Positions 1 to 11,400 of a stretch of DNA of 64,000 nt are shown in pieces. Source of the stretch: Zygnema circumcarinatum (lineage: Eukaryota; Streptophyta; Zygnematophyceae; Zygnematales; Zygnemataceae); contig CM074816.1 of the NCBI GenBank assembly GCA_037447605.1, positions 2,102,241 to 2,166,240 of the forward strand, in the 5' to 3' direction. The notes under the pieces are model-generated. The model saw nothing but the letters and a program-made list of their open reading frames with translations. It was not told the origin of the DNA and ran no database searches. The position numbers and the translations under genes were made by a program. Numbering within the stretch: the first letter of the stretch is position 1; every line of letters starts with the position of its first letter.

Positions 1-189
1 ACGCGACGTGACATGTGTGTCACGTCACGGACGCCATATTATATAGTGCATAGTTTTATTATGGGAAGTAACCCACCCACACTACTTTGTCATAGTCTCG
101 GGTCTTATTCTGTGCCTGCTCGTGCTGCTAGGCTGCCTACACTTGTGTCGTGAGGTAGTGAGTGAGAGGGACCTTGAAGTAGTGGGAGA
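1..189 (+). repeat. Fragment of an older LTR related to the 190-6297 element
   Basis: This flank carries a GTGACGTGACA / CACGTCAC-type palindrome followed by a short AT-rich stretch. That resembles the middle of the intact LTR near positions 907-950. The sequence resumes at 6303 after the inserted element, and the part near 6330-6360 (AAGGAGTTTTAGAGCCGTGAG) resembles LTR sequence near 1311-1340. I infer that the complete element landed inside an older, diverged relative. No gene is visible. The exact ends of the older copy cannot be set from this window. Confidence 0.4.
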
Positions 190-1686
190 TGTTGATGTAT
201 AGGGTACATCAAGGTGTTGGTACTTAGTTCCTAGCATGAATGTTGTCCGGGACATCAATGTGGTGGTATAGGGACAATGTCATGTATGAATGGTCATGTT
301 TGGTGTAGGACCGAACATGGGGGGTGCCCGTATCATTAGGGCATGGTACGGCAGGTCTAGGGAAGGTCTAGGGTCGTAGAATTACGACTTAGGCTTAGAC
401 CGTACCAAAGGGGGTGCACGGAATGTGCTTGACCGAAAAGGAGCGCGGCCGTACGGACGGCGCGCGACTGTACGGACGACGCGAAACGTATGGACGCGGA
501 GATATTTGGCGCGAGAGGCGGATCTGCACGAAGCGACATGATTGGTCGCGCCAGCGTGCAGATAGCGATGCAGTCTTCGGGCGTGACATGACGCGGAAGT
601 CGGTTGAAGAGATTGGAGATGTCGGCGGCGAATGAGGAGGCGGCACGTGGCACTGTTTGGACCCTTAGTGCGGTCCGCGGCTCTGACGAGGTCAACTGAG
701 AAGGGGACCGAGTCAGCACTTGAGCGGGCGGCGGATATGTACGGCTGGGCGGCGGACGTGTACGGCCGGGCGGCGGAACAGTACGGACGACCTTGCGTAG
801 GTCGGTGCTGGCGTAGGTTTACGTGAAGTCGTGTAGCTGGCTGTTGAACGCGTAGCTGGCCGTTGAACGGCTTGCTGGCTGTTGAATGCATGCGCTTGCT
901 AGTGCGCCTGTGACGTGACATCGGGTGTCACGTCACGCCGGCCGCCATAGTTTAAGAGGGAGCAAGCTTGGCTCTCTCACTCACTCACTCTCTCTGAATG
1001 TTATGCTGCTCGACCGTTGTTGTAAAGGAAGAGTAGGCAGAGGCTGAGGCCTAGAGGAGTCCGGCCTTGTGTATGAAGGTCGTGAAGGAACTAGCTCTCA
1101 TCATGCTAAGCTTTAGTGAAGAAGCTAGATGGTGTGTCCCTCATGTGTTGAGGTAGAGGAGGAGTTCATGGAGGCGAGTAGTGCTTGGCTACTGCAGTTG
1201 GGGTGTAGGCTATCTATGAGAGGATAGGATAGTGCTCATGAGAGGAGGAGAATCTAGCATAAGGGATCTATGTAGATTTCCTCAAGAGCTTGTATTACAC
1301 TCATGAAGTTTAAGGAGTTTTAGGGCCGTGGGCTTTCTCCTTACTATTGTATCATTCGTCATGTGAGTCCTCGTGTTGGATTAGCGTGGTGGATGAGTGG
1401 AGGCGACCATTGTATGGGCGGTGTGTTGCTCCACACGAGGAGATCATTGGAGGAGCGTGGAGTTGAGGAGCCGAGACCATGGAGGAGATGAAGAAGTTCA
1501 CTTGTTGAGGTGGGGAGTTTAGTTTCCGCTGTGCGCACCTGGCAAGAGGTGGACGAGAAGGCATATCGTGGCGGAAGCGGTATGTGGCCCAAGGAGAAGA
1601 AAAAGAAAAGTTTTGAGCTCTGATACCCAGGGCATGTGTTGCCCTTTCCTTGTGTCTTTCCTTTCTTGCTGCCCCTTGCACCAACA
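190..1686 (+). repeat. 5' LTR of the non-autonomous element
   Basis: 1497 bp, equal in length to the 3' copy at 4801. It has 5-bp terminal inverted repeats TGTTG/CAACA. The centre holds a GC-rich stretch with repeated GTACGGACG and GTACGGCCGGGCGG-like words. A near-palindrome of GTGACGTGACA and CACGTCAC lies around 907-940. The small frames seen here on both strands recur in the other LTR copies and are not genes. Confidence 0.92.
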
Positions 1687-1688
1687 AG

Positions 1689-1700
1689 TGGTATCAGAGC
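1689..1700 (+). other. Primer binding site (initiator tRNA-Met)
   Basis: TGGTATCAGAGC lies two bases after the end of the left LTR. This 12-mer is the standard plant LTR-retrotransposon primer site, complementary to the 3' end of initiator tRNA-Met. It fixes the direction of the element as plus. Confidence 0.93.
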
Positions 1701-4700
1701 TAAGGGTTGAAGTCTTGGAGCATCTAGTGCTTAAGATTCAGTCTTAGAGCTTATGGTTGTAATCCGAAAGAGTACCAAGTGAGAGTGAGGGTCTTGGAGC
1801 ATACTAGAGTGGGGGGTTTCAGATCCTTGAGAGTATGAGTTCCAAAGGGATAGATCCTTGACTAGAGAAAGAGCTAAAGGGTAGTTCTTTGTGGGAGCCT
1901 AATGGCTGGCTCAAGGGTACTCAAAAGGATGTAGTTATGGTCAAACTCCTAAATCACGTTGATGGTTTCATTTGTAGCAAGCAAGTTGCCGAAGACTTAG
2001 CTTTGAGGAGCTAGAGTCATGAGAGGATGCGTTGAAGTACTAGTCTTGACAGCTCAAGGGAAGAGTGCGAAAGAAGGCTAGGTTAACGGCATTGGAAGTG
2101 GCGCTGTTTTGAGAGACTCGGCTCAAGGGAGCCAAGGTCCGGCGGCGTGGAGGTGGTGCATCGAGTTGCACACATTCGAGGTGACCCAACTCAGCGGAGT
2201 TGGAGGAGGCAGCGTGAGAGACGCACAAGCAAGGGTGGCCTAACCCTTTGGAAGCTTGTATACTCGGATATGTCAAAGGCGAAGTTGCTTCATCGAAGGA
2301 TTCGAGGGGAGGACTTGACGGCACTTCGAGAAGTGGAGAGGGCTCCAGTGCCATATCGAGATTGCCATGGTATGTGGAGGGGAAGACCCTTCAAACACGC
2401 TCTTGGGGTTAGAGACTAGCTTTTGGAGTTAGAGACTAATGAACTAGTATCTTCACATCGGTTGTGGGAGAGGCTAGGAGAGGTGTAGGGTGGCAAGGAG
2501 TGCCACGTAAGAAGGAAGTAGTTCACTTCAATGCGTTTGGGGTGAAGGAGGCCCAAGATCTAAGATCTAGGGGAGAAAGCTGCCCAAGGAACCATTGCTT
2601 AAATCCTGACTAGTCTGGTGGACAGAGCTAGTGGAATTGATAATCACTAAGATGTTAGTGAAGGACCACTAAGGAGGAGTTTAGGGAATTCCCCAAGGAG
2701 TAGTGGAGGAGATCAATTCGGAGGTAGGAAGGTCGCAACTTTCTACAAGGAGTCTACTTCACGGAGGAGTAGATGTAGCAATGGAGGAGAATGGATCGAG
2801 TCAAGTGGCGTTGACGACCATTCAAGGAGGGGCAAGGCTGAAGTCGGACGAGGAGGATTCCACTCCAAGTTGACTTGAAGAAGACGAGAGATTATGGGAA
2901 GTCCTTTGGAGATCACATTGCTAACGAACTTGCAGGGCTGATTCTTGTGGAGGGATCATTCGGATCCAAGGAGACGTCAACATGGAGGCTCAAGTGTGTC
3001 CAGACGTGGACCTGATCTATGTTCGAAGAGTTTGCTGGGAGTGCACGCCTAGTTTATTCGGGAACATGGGATAGAGATTTTTTCGGAGGAGGAGCCAAGT
3101 TGTTGATCTCAAGAGGAGGCAAGAGAAGCTGGTGGATCTCGAAGGAGAAGTGGCGTATAGGCGTCTTGGAAGACAAGGTTAAATCATTTTGGAAGCAAGC
3201 AGGTGGAGTTAGATGCAGGTTGCTGTGAATTTCGTCACATGCAAGTAGTGGAGACCCTTGTGAAGGGTGAGAGCGGAGTAGCTTGTACTTCTTCGAAAAG
3301 GGGAAGGTGCAGCGGTGGACGTTGGCACGATAGCTTGTGGAGCTCGGCATCGAAGTACTTGGACACCTAAGCTGGAAGAGCTTGAAGACGCTTGCAAGGA
3401 CTAGGATCTTGAGAGGTGCCTAGGTCCGGGAGTCACAAGAGGGAAGAGGCATCGACATGGAGCTGGCGTGATCGCACTCATGAGGGGATGGCGCTTTAAA
3501 GCAAGGTACCGCAACCTTGCACCTTTTTGGTGATAGAATTTGGAGGGACAGGTTTCGGATTTCCCTTAAAGGAAGAAGATAGTAAGACTCAGGTACATGG
3601 TTGGAGGAGGGTGCTTCTAGTGTAGCCCGAGAGACCCAATCGTGCCTATCATTAGCGGAGGAGCAGCAAGACCATAGGCTGGAGATGCTGACTTCAGATG
3701 ACTTCTGTCCGGAGTGGGAGAAATGAAGAAGATGCTATGATAGAGGAGGCTGAGCAGTCTTGAAGCGTTGAAGCGAAGACCTTGAAGATTCGAGGAGCTG
3801 CGAGTGATCATGGAGATCAAGTGGCGGCAAGGAGCGCTTGGAGGCGCGGCTGGTGGCAACGGAATCAAGGGACGAGCAGAGTGTGGAGAATGTCATCATG
3901 ATGATGGTGCAGTACACTTCCCTTCGTAGTATTCCTTAGAAAGTCACTAAAGCTGAGTGAGGTGTTTTCAGATGCATAAGAAGGTGCAAGAATTACACTC
4001 GTTGGAGAAATTGACACGCAATCAAGAAAGTGTCAAGCAGGGTTTGTAGGACCTTGATAGGGGAAGAGGAACATCTGGTTAGCTGGCTCATTGATGGAGT
4101 AAGTGAGCAGAATTAAGACCCCAAAGGTGGAGTACAAGAGGAGGGTGCCGAGATGTCGAAGCTAGAGGTGGCTTTGGAGGACCAGTCCTTGTACAAGGAG
4201 GCTGTTTAGCTTAAGAGGGGGTAGTTAAGGTGTTCAGATTCGACCTTGGCAGATGGTGCCGAGGGGAGCTTGTCCATGGGGGACAAAGGTAGTTCATAGT
4301 GTGGGGTCCCAGGATCGTGTAGAGGAAGTTGTTGGTGAAGACGGCACTTCATTTGGGTGGAGGCCTACAACAAATGGCGAGAGTACCACTAGGAGGATTC
4401 GAAGGACAACTATGAAGGACCTCATGTTTATGAGGGGGTGAGCGGCAATGAAGCAGACGACATTTTGAATGTGTGAGATGGGAGGAGAAGTTGTGACTTC
4501 TCGGGTTTACCTTGGAGGATGAATTTGGAAGACTTTGGGGAAGTTGAAGGTTCCCAACACATTGTTGACAAGGTGTCAATTGCGCTCAAGGAGGTTCTGA
4601 TGTGCAACGATTGCACATGCGGAGTGAAGACCATCTTCAGGAGGAGGTGGCCCGGGGGAGAGTGCAATGGCTGTTGCATTCACGGTGGAATCAATTCAAG

Positions 4701-4789
4701 GGAATTGGTGAGCAAGCGGCAAGGTATGCTTAAGTGTTGCTTAAGCTTAGGGTGCCATGTTAGTATAGCTTGCAAGGAACTTACGTACC

Positions 4790-4800
4790 AAGAGGGGGAT
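4790..4800 (+). other. Polypurine tract
   Basis: AAGAGGGGGAT lies immediately before the right LTR. This is the expected plus-strand DNA primer site and supports the element boundaries. Confidence 0.85.
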
Positions 4801-6297
4801 TGTTGATGTATAGGGTACATCAAGGTGTTGGTACTTAGTTCCTAGCATGAATGTTGTCCGGGACATCAATGTGGTGGTATAGGGACAATGTCATGTATGA
4901 ATGGTCATGTTTGGTGTAGGACCGAACATGGGGGGTGCCCGTATCGTTAGGGCATGGTACGGCAGGTCTAGGGAAGGTCTAGGGTCGTAGAATTACGGCT
5001 TAGGCTTAGACCGTACCAAAGGGGGTGCACGGAATGTGCTTGACCGAAAAGGAGCGCGGCCGTACGGACGGCGCGCGACTGTACGGACGACGCGAAACGT
5101 ATGGACGCGGAGATATTTGGCGCGAGAGGCGGATCTGCACGAAGCGACATGATTGGTCGCGCCAGCGTGCAGATAGCGACGCAGTCTTCGGGCGTGACGT
5201 GACGCGGAAGTCGGTTGAAGAGATTGGAGATGTCGGCGGCGAATGAGGAGGTGGCACGTGGCATTGCTTGGACCCTTAGTGCGGTCCGCGGCTCTGACGA
5301 GGTCAACTGAGAAGGGGACCGAGTCAGCACTTGAGCGGGCGGCGGATATGTACGGCTGGGCGGCGGACGTGTACGGCCGGGCGGCGGAACAGTACGGACG
5401 ACCTTGTGTAGGTCGGTGCTGGCGTAGGTTTACGTGAGACCGCGAAGCTGGCTGTTGAACGCGTAGCTGGCCGTTGAACGGCTTGCTGGCTGTTGAATGC
5501 ATGCGCTTGCTAGTGCGCCTGTGACGTGACATCGGTGGTCACGTCACGCCGGCCGCCATAGTTTAAGAGGGAGCAAGCTTGGCTCTCTCACTCACTCACT
5601 CTCTCTGAATGTTATGCTGCTCGACCGTTGTTGTATAGGAAGAGTAGGCAGAGGCTGAGGCCTAGAGGAGTCCGGCCTTGTGTATGAAGGTCGTGAAGGA
5701 ACTAGCTCTCATCATGCTAAGCTTTAGTGAAGAAGCTAGATGGTGTGTCCCTCATGTGTTGAGGTAGAGGAGGAGTTCATGGAGGCAGGTAGTGCTTGGC
5801 TACTGCAGTTGGGGTGTAGGCTATCTATGAGAGGATAGGATAGTGCTCATGAGAGGAGGAGAATCTAGCATAAGGGATCTATGTAGATTTCCTCAAGAGC
5901 TTGTATTACACTCATGAAGTTTAAGGAGTTTTAGGGCCGTGGGCTTTCTCCTTACTACTGTATCATTCGTCATGTGAGTCCTCGTGTTGGATTGACGTGG
6001 TGGATGAGTGGAGGCGACCATTGTATGGGCGGTGTGTTGCTCCACACGAGGAGATCATTGGAGGAGCGTGGAGTTGAGGAGCCGAGACCATGGAGGAGAT
6101 GAAGAAGTGCACTTGTTGAGGTGGGGAGTTTAGTTTCCGCTGTGCGCACCTGGCAAGAGGTGGACGAGAAGGCATATCGTGGCGGAAGCGGTATGTGGCC
6201 CAAGGAGAAGAAAAAGAAAAGTTTTGAGCTCTGATACCCAGGGCATGTGTTGCCCTTTCCTTGTGTCTTTCCATTCTTGCTGCCCCTTGCACCAACA
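4801..6297 (+). repeat. 3' LTR of the non-autonomous element
   Basis: 1497 bp, with the same ends as the 5' LTR and about 23 scattered differences. It ends ACCAACA and is followed at once by the GGAGA target duplication. Several differences from the 5' copy are adjacent-base pairs; see findings. Confidence 0.92.
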
Positions 6298-6302
6298 GGA
6301 GA

Positions 6303-6643
6303 ACTTCATTGTGGGAAGACAGTTTTATTATAAGGAGTTTTAGAGCCGTGAGCTTTCTCCTAACACTCTCTCATTGTGATTTCCGTTGTGCTTGTCTTGT
6401 AGCTTCATTCTGTTGTTATGGGCGATGAGTGAAGTAAGATAGAGCTTTGAGTGTTTGAATGTCTTCATCCGTGGGAACTCAAGTTCCAATGGAGGGCGAC
6501 ACCCAAGGTGGCGCCGGAAGTGGGGAGCAAACCCCTGCTTCAACAACTATCACTTTGTACTCTTCAGGATTTCAATCATAAGCTAGGACTGAACCTTAAG
6601 CAACAAATGCTCCAAGACTTCAACCATAAGCTTTGATACCACT
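6303..6643 (-). mobile_element. Interior remnant of an opposite-strand LTR element, with primer site
   Basis: Read on the minus strand, 6641-6630 is TGGTATCAAAGC, a one-base variant of the tRNA-Met primer site. It sits next to the LTR that begins at 6644. Beyond it, the text (TTATGGTTGAAGTCTTGGAG) resembles the interior of the 190-6297 element just after its own primer site. A 68-codon minus frame (6340-6546) might be the start of a gag-like gene, but nothing diagnostic is visible. The left part (6303-6370) reads as LTR-like sequence in plus orientation, so two remnants abut here. Confidence 0.55.
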
Positions 6644-8250
6644 TGTTGGTGTGAGGGGGCAGAAGGAGAGACCTAGTGGAAGGATAAAAACAAGCTTTAG
6701 TGAAACTCTAAAACTTCTTCCACTTCTACTTAGGCCACATACCGCATCCGCCACAGTATGCCTTCTCTTCCTCCCCTCACCAGGTGCGCACAGCGGATTG
6801 CGCCACCTACAAGAACACTTCTTCATCTCCTCCATGGTCTTGGCTCCTTCAGCTCCACGCTCCTCCAATGGTCTCCACGTGTGATGCGACACACCGCCCA
6901 TACAATGGTCGCCTCCACTCATCCATCACTCCAATCCAACACAAGGACTCACATGTGACAAATGACACAAGTATAAGGAGAAAGCCCTCGGCCCTAAAAC
7001 TCCTTAACATTCATAGGTGTAATACAAGCTCTCTTAGGAAATCTACATATAACCTTATGCCCGATTCTCCTCCTCTCATGAGCACTACCCTATCCTCTGA
7101 TAGGCAGCTTACACCCCAACTGTAGTAGCTAAGCACTATATGCTTGCTTGAACTTCTCCTCTACCTCAACACGAGAGGGACACATCTCTAACTCTTTCAC
7201 TAGAGTTAACCATGATGAGAGACAGTTCTTTCACGACCCCCTACACAAGGCCGGACTCCTCAAGGCCTCCGCCTTCGCCTACTCTTCCTAACACGAAGGT
7301 TGAGCAGCATAACGTTCAGAGTGAGTATGAGCGAGTAAGTAGGGAGCCAAGCTTGCTCCCTCATATACCATGGCGGCCTTTGTCACGTGACGCCGTCATG
7401 TCACGGCCACCCATGCAGCGCCTTGCAAGGGCCTTATCCTGATCTTAATCGTGCTCCGTCGGATCCTCCTTGGCTCACACGGATCCAGCTCCTCAGCCCG
7501 TCGGATCCAACTCAGCCTCATCTTGATCCTCGTCCTGCACCGTACGATCTGACTCCTCACTAACTCAGCTGCATGTGGGACCCCGTAAGCCTACGGTCGC
7601 CACCGACCTAGGCCCTACAGGCCTTACCCCGAATCTGACACGTGGCGCCTTCCGATTCGCCACTGTCCTCCACATGAGACACTGCTGATGCAGCGCCTCC
7701 TCACTCCTGATTCACTGCGCCGACATTCTGATGTCGCGCCTTGTCACTTTCGAATCTGCCGCGTCGCGCCACGTCACTTCTGACTCCGCCGCGCTGTGCC
7801 TCAGCACCGACCAATGTCCGTACTTCGAAAGTACATACCTAATCATGAGTGATGTTCCGCTTGGAGATTGCGTCGCGATCTGCACTCTGGCGCGACCAAT
7901 CATGTCGCTTAGTGCAGATCCGCCTTTCGCACCAAAGACCTCCGCGTCCGAACATTTCCGCGTCGTCCGTACAGTCGCGCGCCGTCCGTACAGTCGCGCT
8001 CCAGACCAATTAATGCGCATCCAGCGCACCCCCTTTGGTACGGTCTAAGCCTAAGCCGTAAATCTACGACCCTAGACCTTCCCTAGACCTTCCGTACATT
8101 GCCCTAACATTTGGGCATCCCCCATGTTTGGTCCTATACCAAACATGACCATTCATACATGACATTGTCCCTACATCAACACATGATCTCCTGGACAACA
8201 TCCATGCTAGGAACTAAGTACCAACACCTTGATGTACCTATACATCAACA
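6644..8250 (-). repeat. Related LTR in reverse orientation
   Basis: Reverse-complementing 8250 to 6644 gives TGTTGATGTATAGGTACATC at the start and CACACCAACA at the end. Sequence in between is clearly homologous to the 1497-bp LTRs, but diverged and about 110 bp longer. With the primer-site remnant at 6630-6641 it is the 5' LTR of a minus-strand element whose interior is mostly lost. The partner LTR is not in the window, so no target duplication can be tested. Confidence 0.8.
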
Positions 8251-8466
8251 ACGCTGTCCGTTGAAACGAAACGTAATTAGGAGTACATAAATACGCAATA
8301 TACCCCATTTTAACCGCATTCGATCCAACGAAGAGCACACCAATCAGGACGCGCGACGTGGCAACGTCACACTCGCGGAAATTATACCCCATTTTCATCA
8401 AAATCATCTTTGACACCTTAATCGAATAATCGTACGGATGAAAACGATGACAAAGCTTTTGCCTAC
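8251..8466. other. Unassigned spacer between LTR and satellite
   Basis: 216 bp of AT-rich sequence with no open frame of note. It contains two copies of the word TATACCCCATTTT (near 8299 and 8384). I see no gene or element ends here. Confidence 0.4.
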
Positions 8467-11400
8467 GGCAACGCAAAAAGGTTGAGTCCATTAGGCGTTC
8501 TCCGTATTTAGTTATGGACCGTTAAGTGACACGTGCAACACGTTTTTTTACTATATACGTCCACTCCGTTATATATAACTTTTTTGTCTTTTACTTATTT
8601 GCACCGAAGTTTCTCTGCGTCACGCTGCAGTGTGTCTGCCGTATGCAAAAAAAGTTTGAGTCAATTAGGCGTTCTCCGTATTCAGTTATGGACCGTTTAG
8701 TGACACGTGCAACACGTTTTTTTACTATCTATGTCCACTCCGTTATATATAACTTTTTTGTCTTTTACTTTTTTGCACCGAACTTTCTCTGCGTCACGCT
8801 GCAGTGTGTCTGCCGTATGCAAAAAAAGTTTGAGTCAATTTGGCGTTCTCCGTATTCAGTTATGGACCGTTTAGTGACACGTGCAACACGTTTTTTTACT
8901 ATATACGTCCACTCCGTTATATATAACTTTTTTGTCTTTTACATTTTTGCACCGAAATTTCTCTGCGTCACGCTACAGTGTGTCTGCCGTATGCAAAAAA
9001 AGTTTGAGTCAATTAGGCGTTCTCCGTATTCAGTTATGGACCGTTTAGTGACACGTGCAATAGGTTTTTTTCCTATACACGTCCACTCCGTTATATATAA
9101 CTTTTTTGTCTTTTACTTTTTTGCACCGAAATTTCTTAGCGTCACTCTACAGTGTGTCCGCCGTATGCACAAAAAGTTTGAGTCAATTAAGCGTTCTCCC
9201 TATTCAGATATGGACGTTTTTGTGACACGTGCAATAGGTTGCGTTCCTATACACGTCCACTCCGTTATATATAACTTTTTTGTCTTTTACTTTTTTGCAC
9301 CGAACTTTCTCTGCGTCACGCTGCAGTGTGTCCGCCGTATGCAAAAAAAGTTTGAGTCAATTTGGCGTTCTCCGTATTCAGTTATGGACCGTTTAGTGAC
9401 ACGTGCAACACGTTTTATTACTATATACGTCCACTTCGTTATATATAACTTTTTTGTCTTTTACATTTTTGCACCGAAATTTCTCTACGTCACGCTACAG
9501 TGTGTCTGCCGTATGCAAAAAAAGTTTGAGTCAATTAGGTTTTCTCCGTATTCAGTTATGGACCGTTTAGTGACACGTGCAACACGTTTTTTTACTATAT
9601 ACGTCCACTTCGTTATATTTAACTTTTTTGTCTTTTACTTTTTCGCACCGAAATTTCTCTGCGTCGCGCTACAGTGTGTCTGCCGTATGCAAAAAAAGTT
9701 TGAGTCAATTAGGCGTTCTCCGTATTCAGTTATGGACCGTTTAGTGACACGTGCAACACGTTTTTTTACTATCTATGTCCACTCCGTTATATATAACTTT
9801 TTTTTCTTTTACTTTTTTGCACCAAACTTTCTCTGCGTCACGCTGCAGTGTGTCTGCCGTATGCAAAAAAAGTTTGAGTCAATTTGGCGTTCTCCGTATT
9901 CAGTTATGGACCGTTTAGTGACACGTGCAACACGTTTTATTACTATATACGTCCACTTCGTTATATATAACTTTTTTGTCTTTTCTTTTTTGCACCAAAC
10001 TTTATCTGCGTCACGCTGCAGTGTGTCTGCCGTGTGCAAAAAAAGTTTGAGTCAATTTGGCGTTCTCCGTATTCAGTTATGGACCGTTTAGTGACACGTG
10101 CAACACGTTTTTTTACTATATACGTCCACTTCGTTATATATAACTTTTTTGTCTTTTCTTTTTTGCACCAAACTTTTTCTGCGTCACGCTGCAGTGTGTC
10201 TGCCGTGTGCAAAAAAAGTTTGAGTCAATTAGGCGTTCTCCGTATTCAGTTATGGACCGTTTAGTGACACGTGCAACACGTTTTTTTACTATATACGTCC
10301 ACTCCGTTATATATAACTTTTTTGTCCTTTTCTTTTTTGCACCAAACTTTCTCTGCGTCACGCTGCAGTGTGTTTGCCGTATGCAAAAATGTTTGAGTCA
10401 ATTAGGCGTTCGCCGTATTCAGTTATGGACCGTTTAGTGACACGTGCAACACGTTTTTTTACTATATACGTCCACTCCGTTATATATACCTTTTTTGTCT
10501 TTTACTTTTTTGCACCGAAATTTCTCTTCGTCACGCTACAGTGTGTCTGCCGTATGCAAAAAAATTTTGAGTCAATAAGGCGTTCTCCATATTCAGTTAT
10601 GGACCGTTTAGTGACACGTGCAACACGTTTTTTTACTATATACGTCCACTTCGTTATATATAACTTTTTTGTCTTTTCTTTTTTGCATCGAACTTTCTCT
10701 GCGTCACGCTCCAGTGTGTCTGCCGTGTGCAAAAAAAGTTTGAGTCAATTAGGCGTTCTCCGTATTCAGTTATGGACCGTTTAGTGACACGTGCAACACG
10801 TTTTTTTACTATATACGTCCACTCCGTTATATATAACTTTTTTGTCTTTTACTTTTTTGCACCGAACATTCTCTGCGTCACGCTGCAGTGTGTTTGCCGT
10901 ATGCAAAAAATGTTTGAGTCAATTAGGCGTTCGTCGTATTCAATTATGGACCGTTTAGTGACACGTGCAACACGTTTTTTTACTATATACGTCCACTCCG
11001 TTATATATACCTTTTTTGTCTTTTACTTTTTTGCATCAAAATTTCTCTGCGTCACGCTACAGTGTGTCTGCCGTATGCAAAAAAAGTTTGAGTCAATTAA
11101 GCGTTCTCCGTATTCAGTTATGGACCGTTTAGTGACAGGTGCAACACGTTTTTTTACTATATACGTCCACTCCGTTATATATAACTTTTTTGTCTTTTAC
11201 TTTTTTGCACCGAACTTTCTCTGCGTCACGCTGCAGTGTGTCTGCCGTATGCAAAAAAAGTTTGAGTCAATTAGGCGTTCTCTGTATTCAGTTATGGACC
11301 GTTTAGTGACACGTGCAACACGTTTTTTTACTATATACGTCTACTCCGTTATATATATCTTTTTTGTCTTTTACTTTTTTGCACCGAACTTTCTCTGCGT

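Larger units (their letters stand above)
1687..4800 (+). other. Non-coding interior of the LTR element
   Basis: 3.1 kb between the LTRs. It is purine-rich on the plus strand, with many GGAGGAG and AAGGAG words and stops in every frame. The longest plus frames are about 90-95 codons (2147-2419, 4519-4806) and show no zinc knuckle, DTG/DSG protease or YxDD motif. It therefore appears to be a long non-coding RNA genome segment. It may include a packaging signal, but none can be identified by eye. Confidence 0.75.
190..6297 (+). mobile_element. Complete non-autonomous LTR retrotransposon (LARD-like)
   Basis: Two direct repeats of 1497 bp (190-1686 and 4801-6297) flank a 3114-bp interior. Both begin TGTTG and end CAACA. 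The five bases before the element (185-189) and after it (6298-6302) are both GGAGA, a perfect target-site duplication. A primer site matching the 3' end of plant initiator tRNA-Met follows the left LTR, and a polypurine tract precedes the right LTR. No reading frame longer than about 100 codons occurs inside, and I see no gag, protease, reverse transcriptase or integrase motif. Structurally it is a mobile but non-coding element that would need enzymes from another element. About 23 differences between the LTRs (roughly 98.5% identity) suggest a fairly recent insertion. Copia or Gypsy affiliation cannot be decided. Confidence 0.9.

Noticed and set aside
382-921. 179-codon minus frame repeated at 4993-5532
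   Set aside because: Identical position in both LTRs, very Arg/Ser-rich, no domain. Part of the LTR sequence.
8526-10091. 521-codon open frame with about nine repeats of a 58-residue unit, and similar frames up to 13058
   Set aside because: It follows the 174-bp satellite exactly. Frames open and close when units lose one base, and the opposite strand is open too. No gene.
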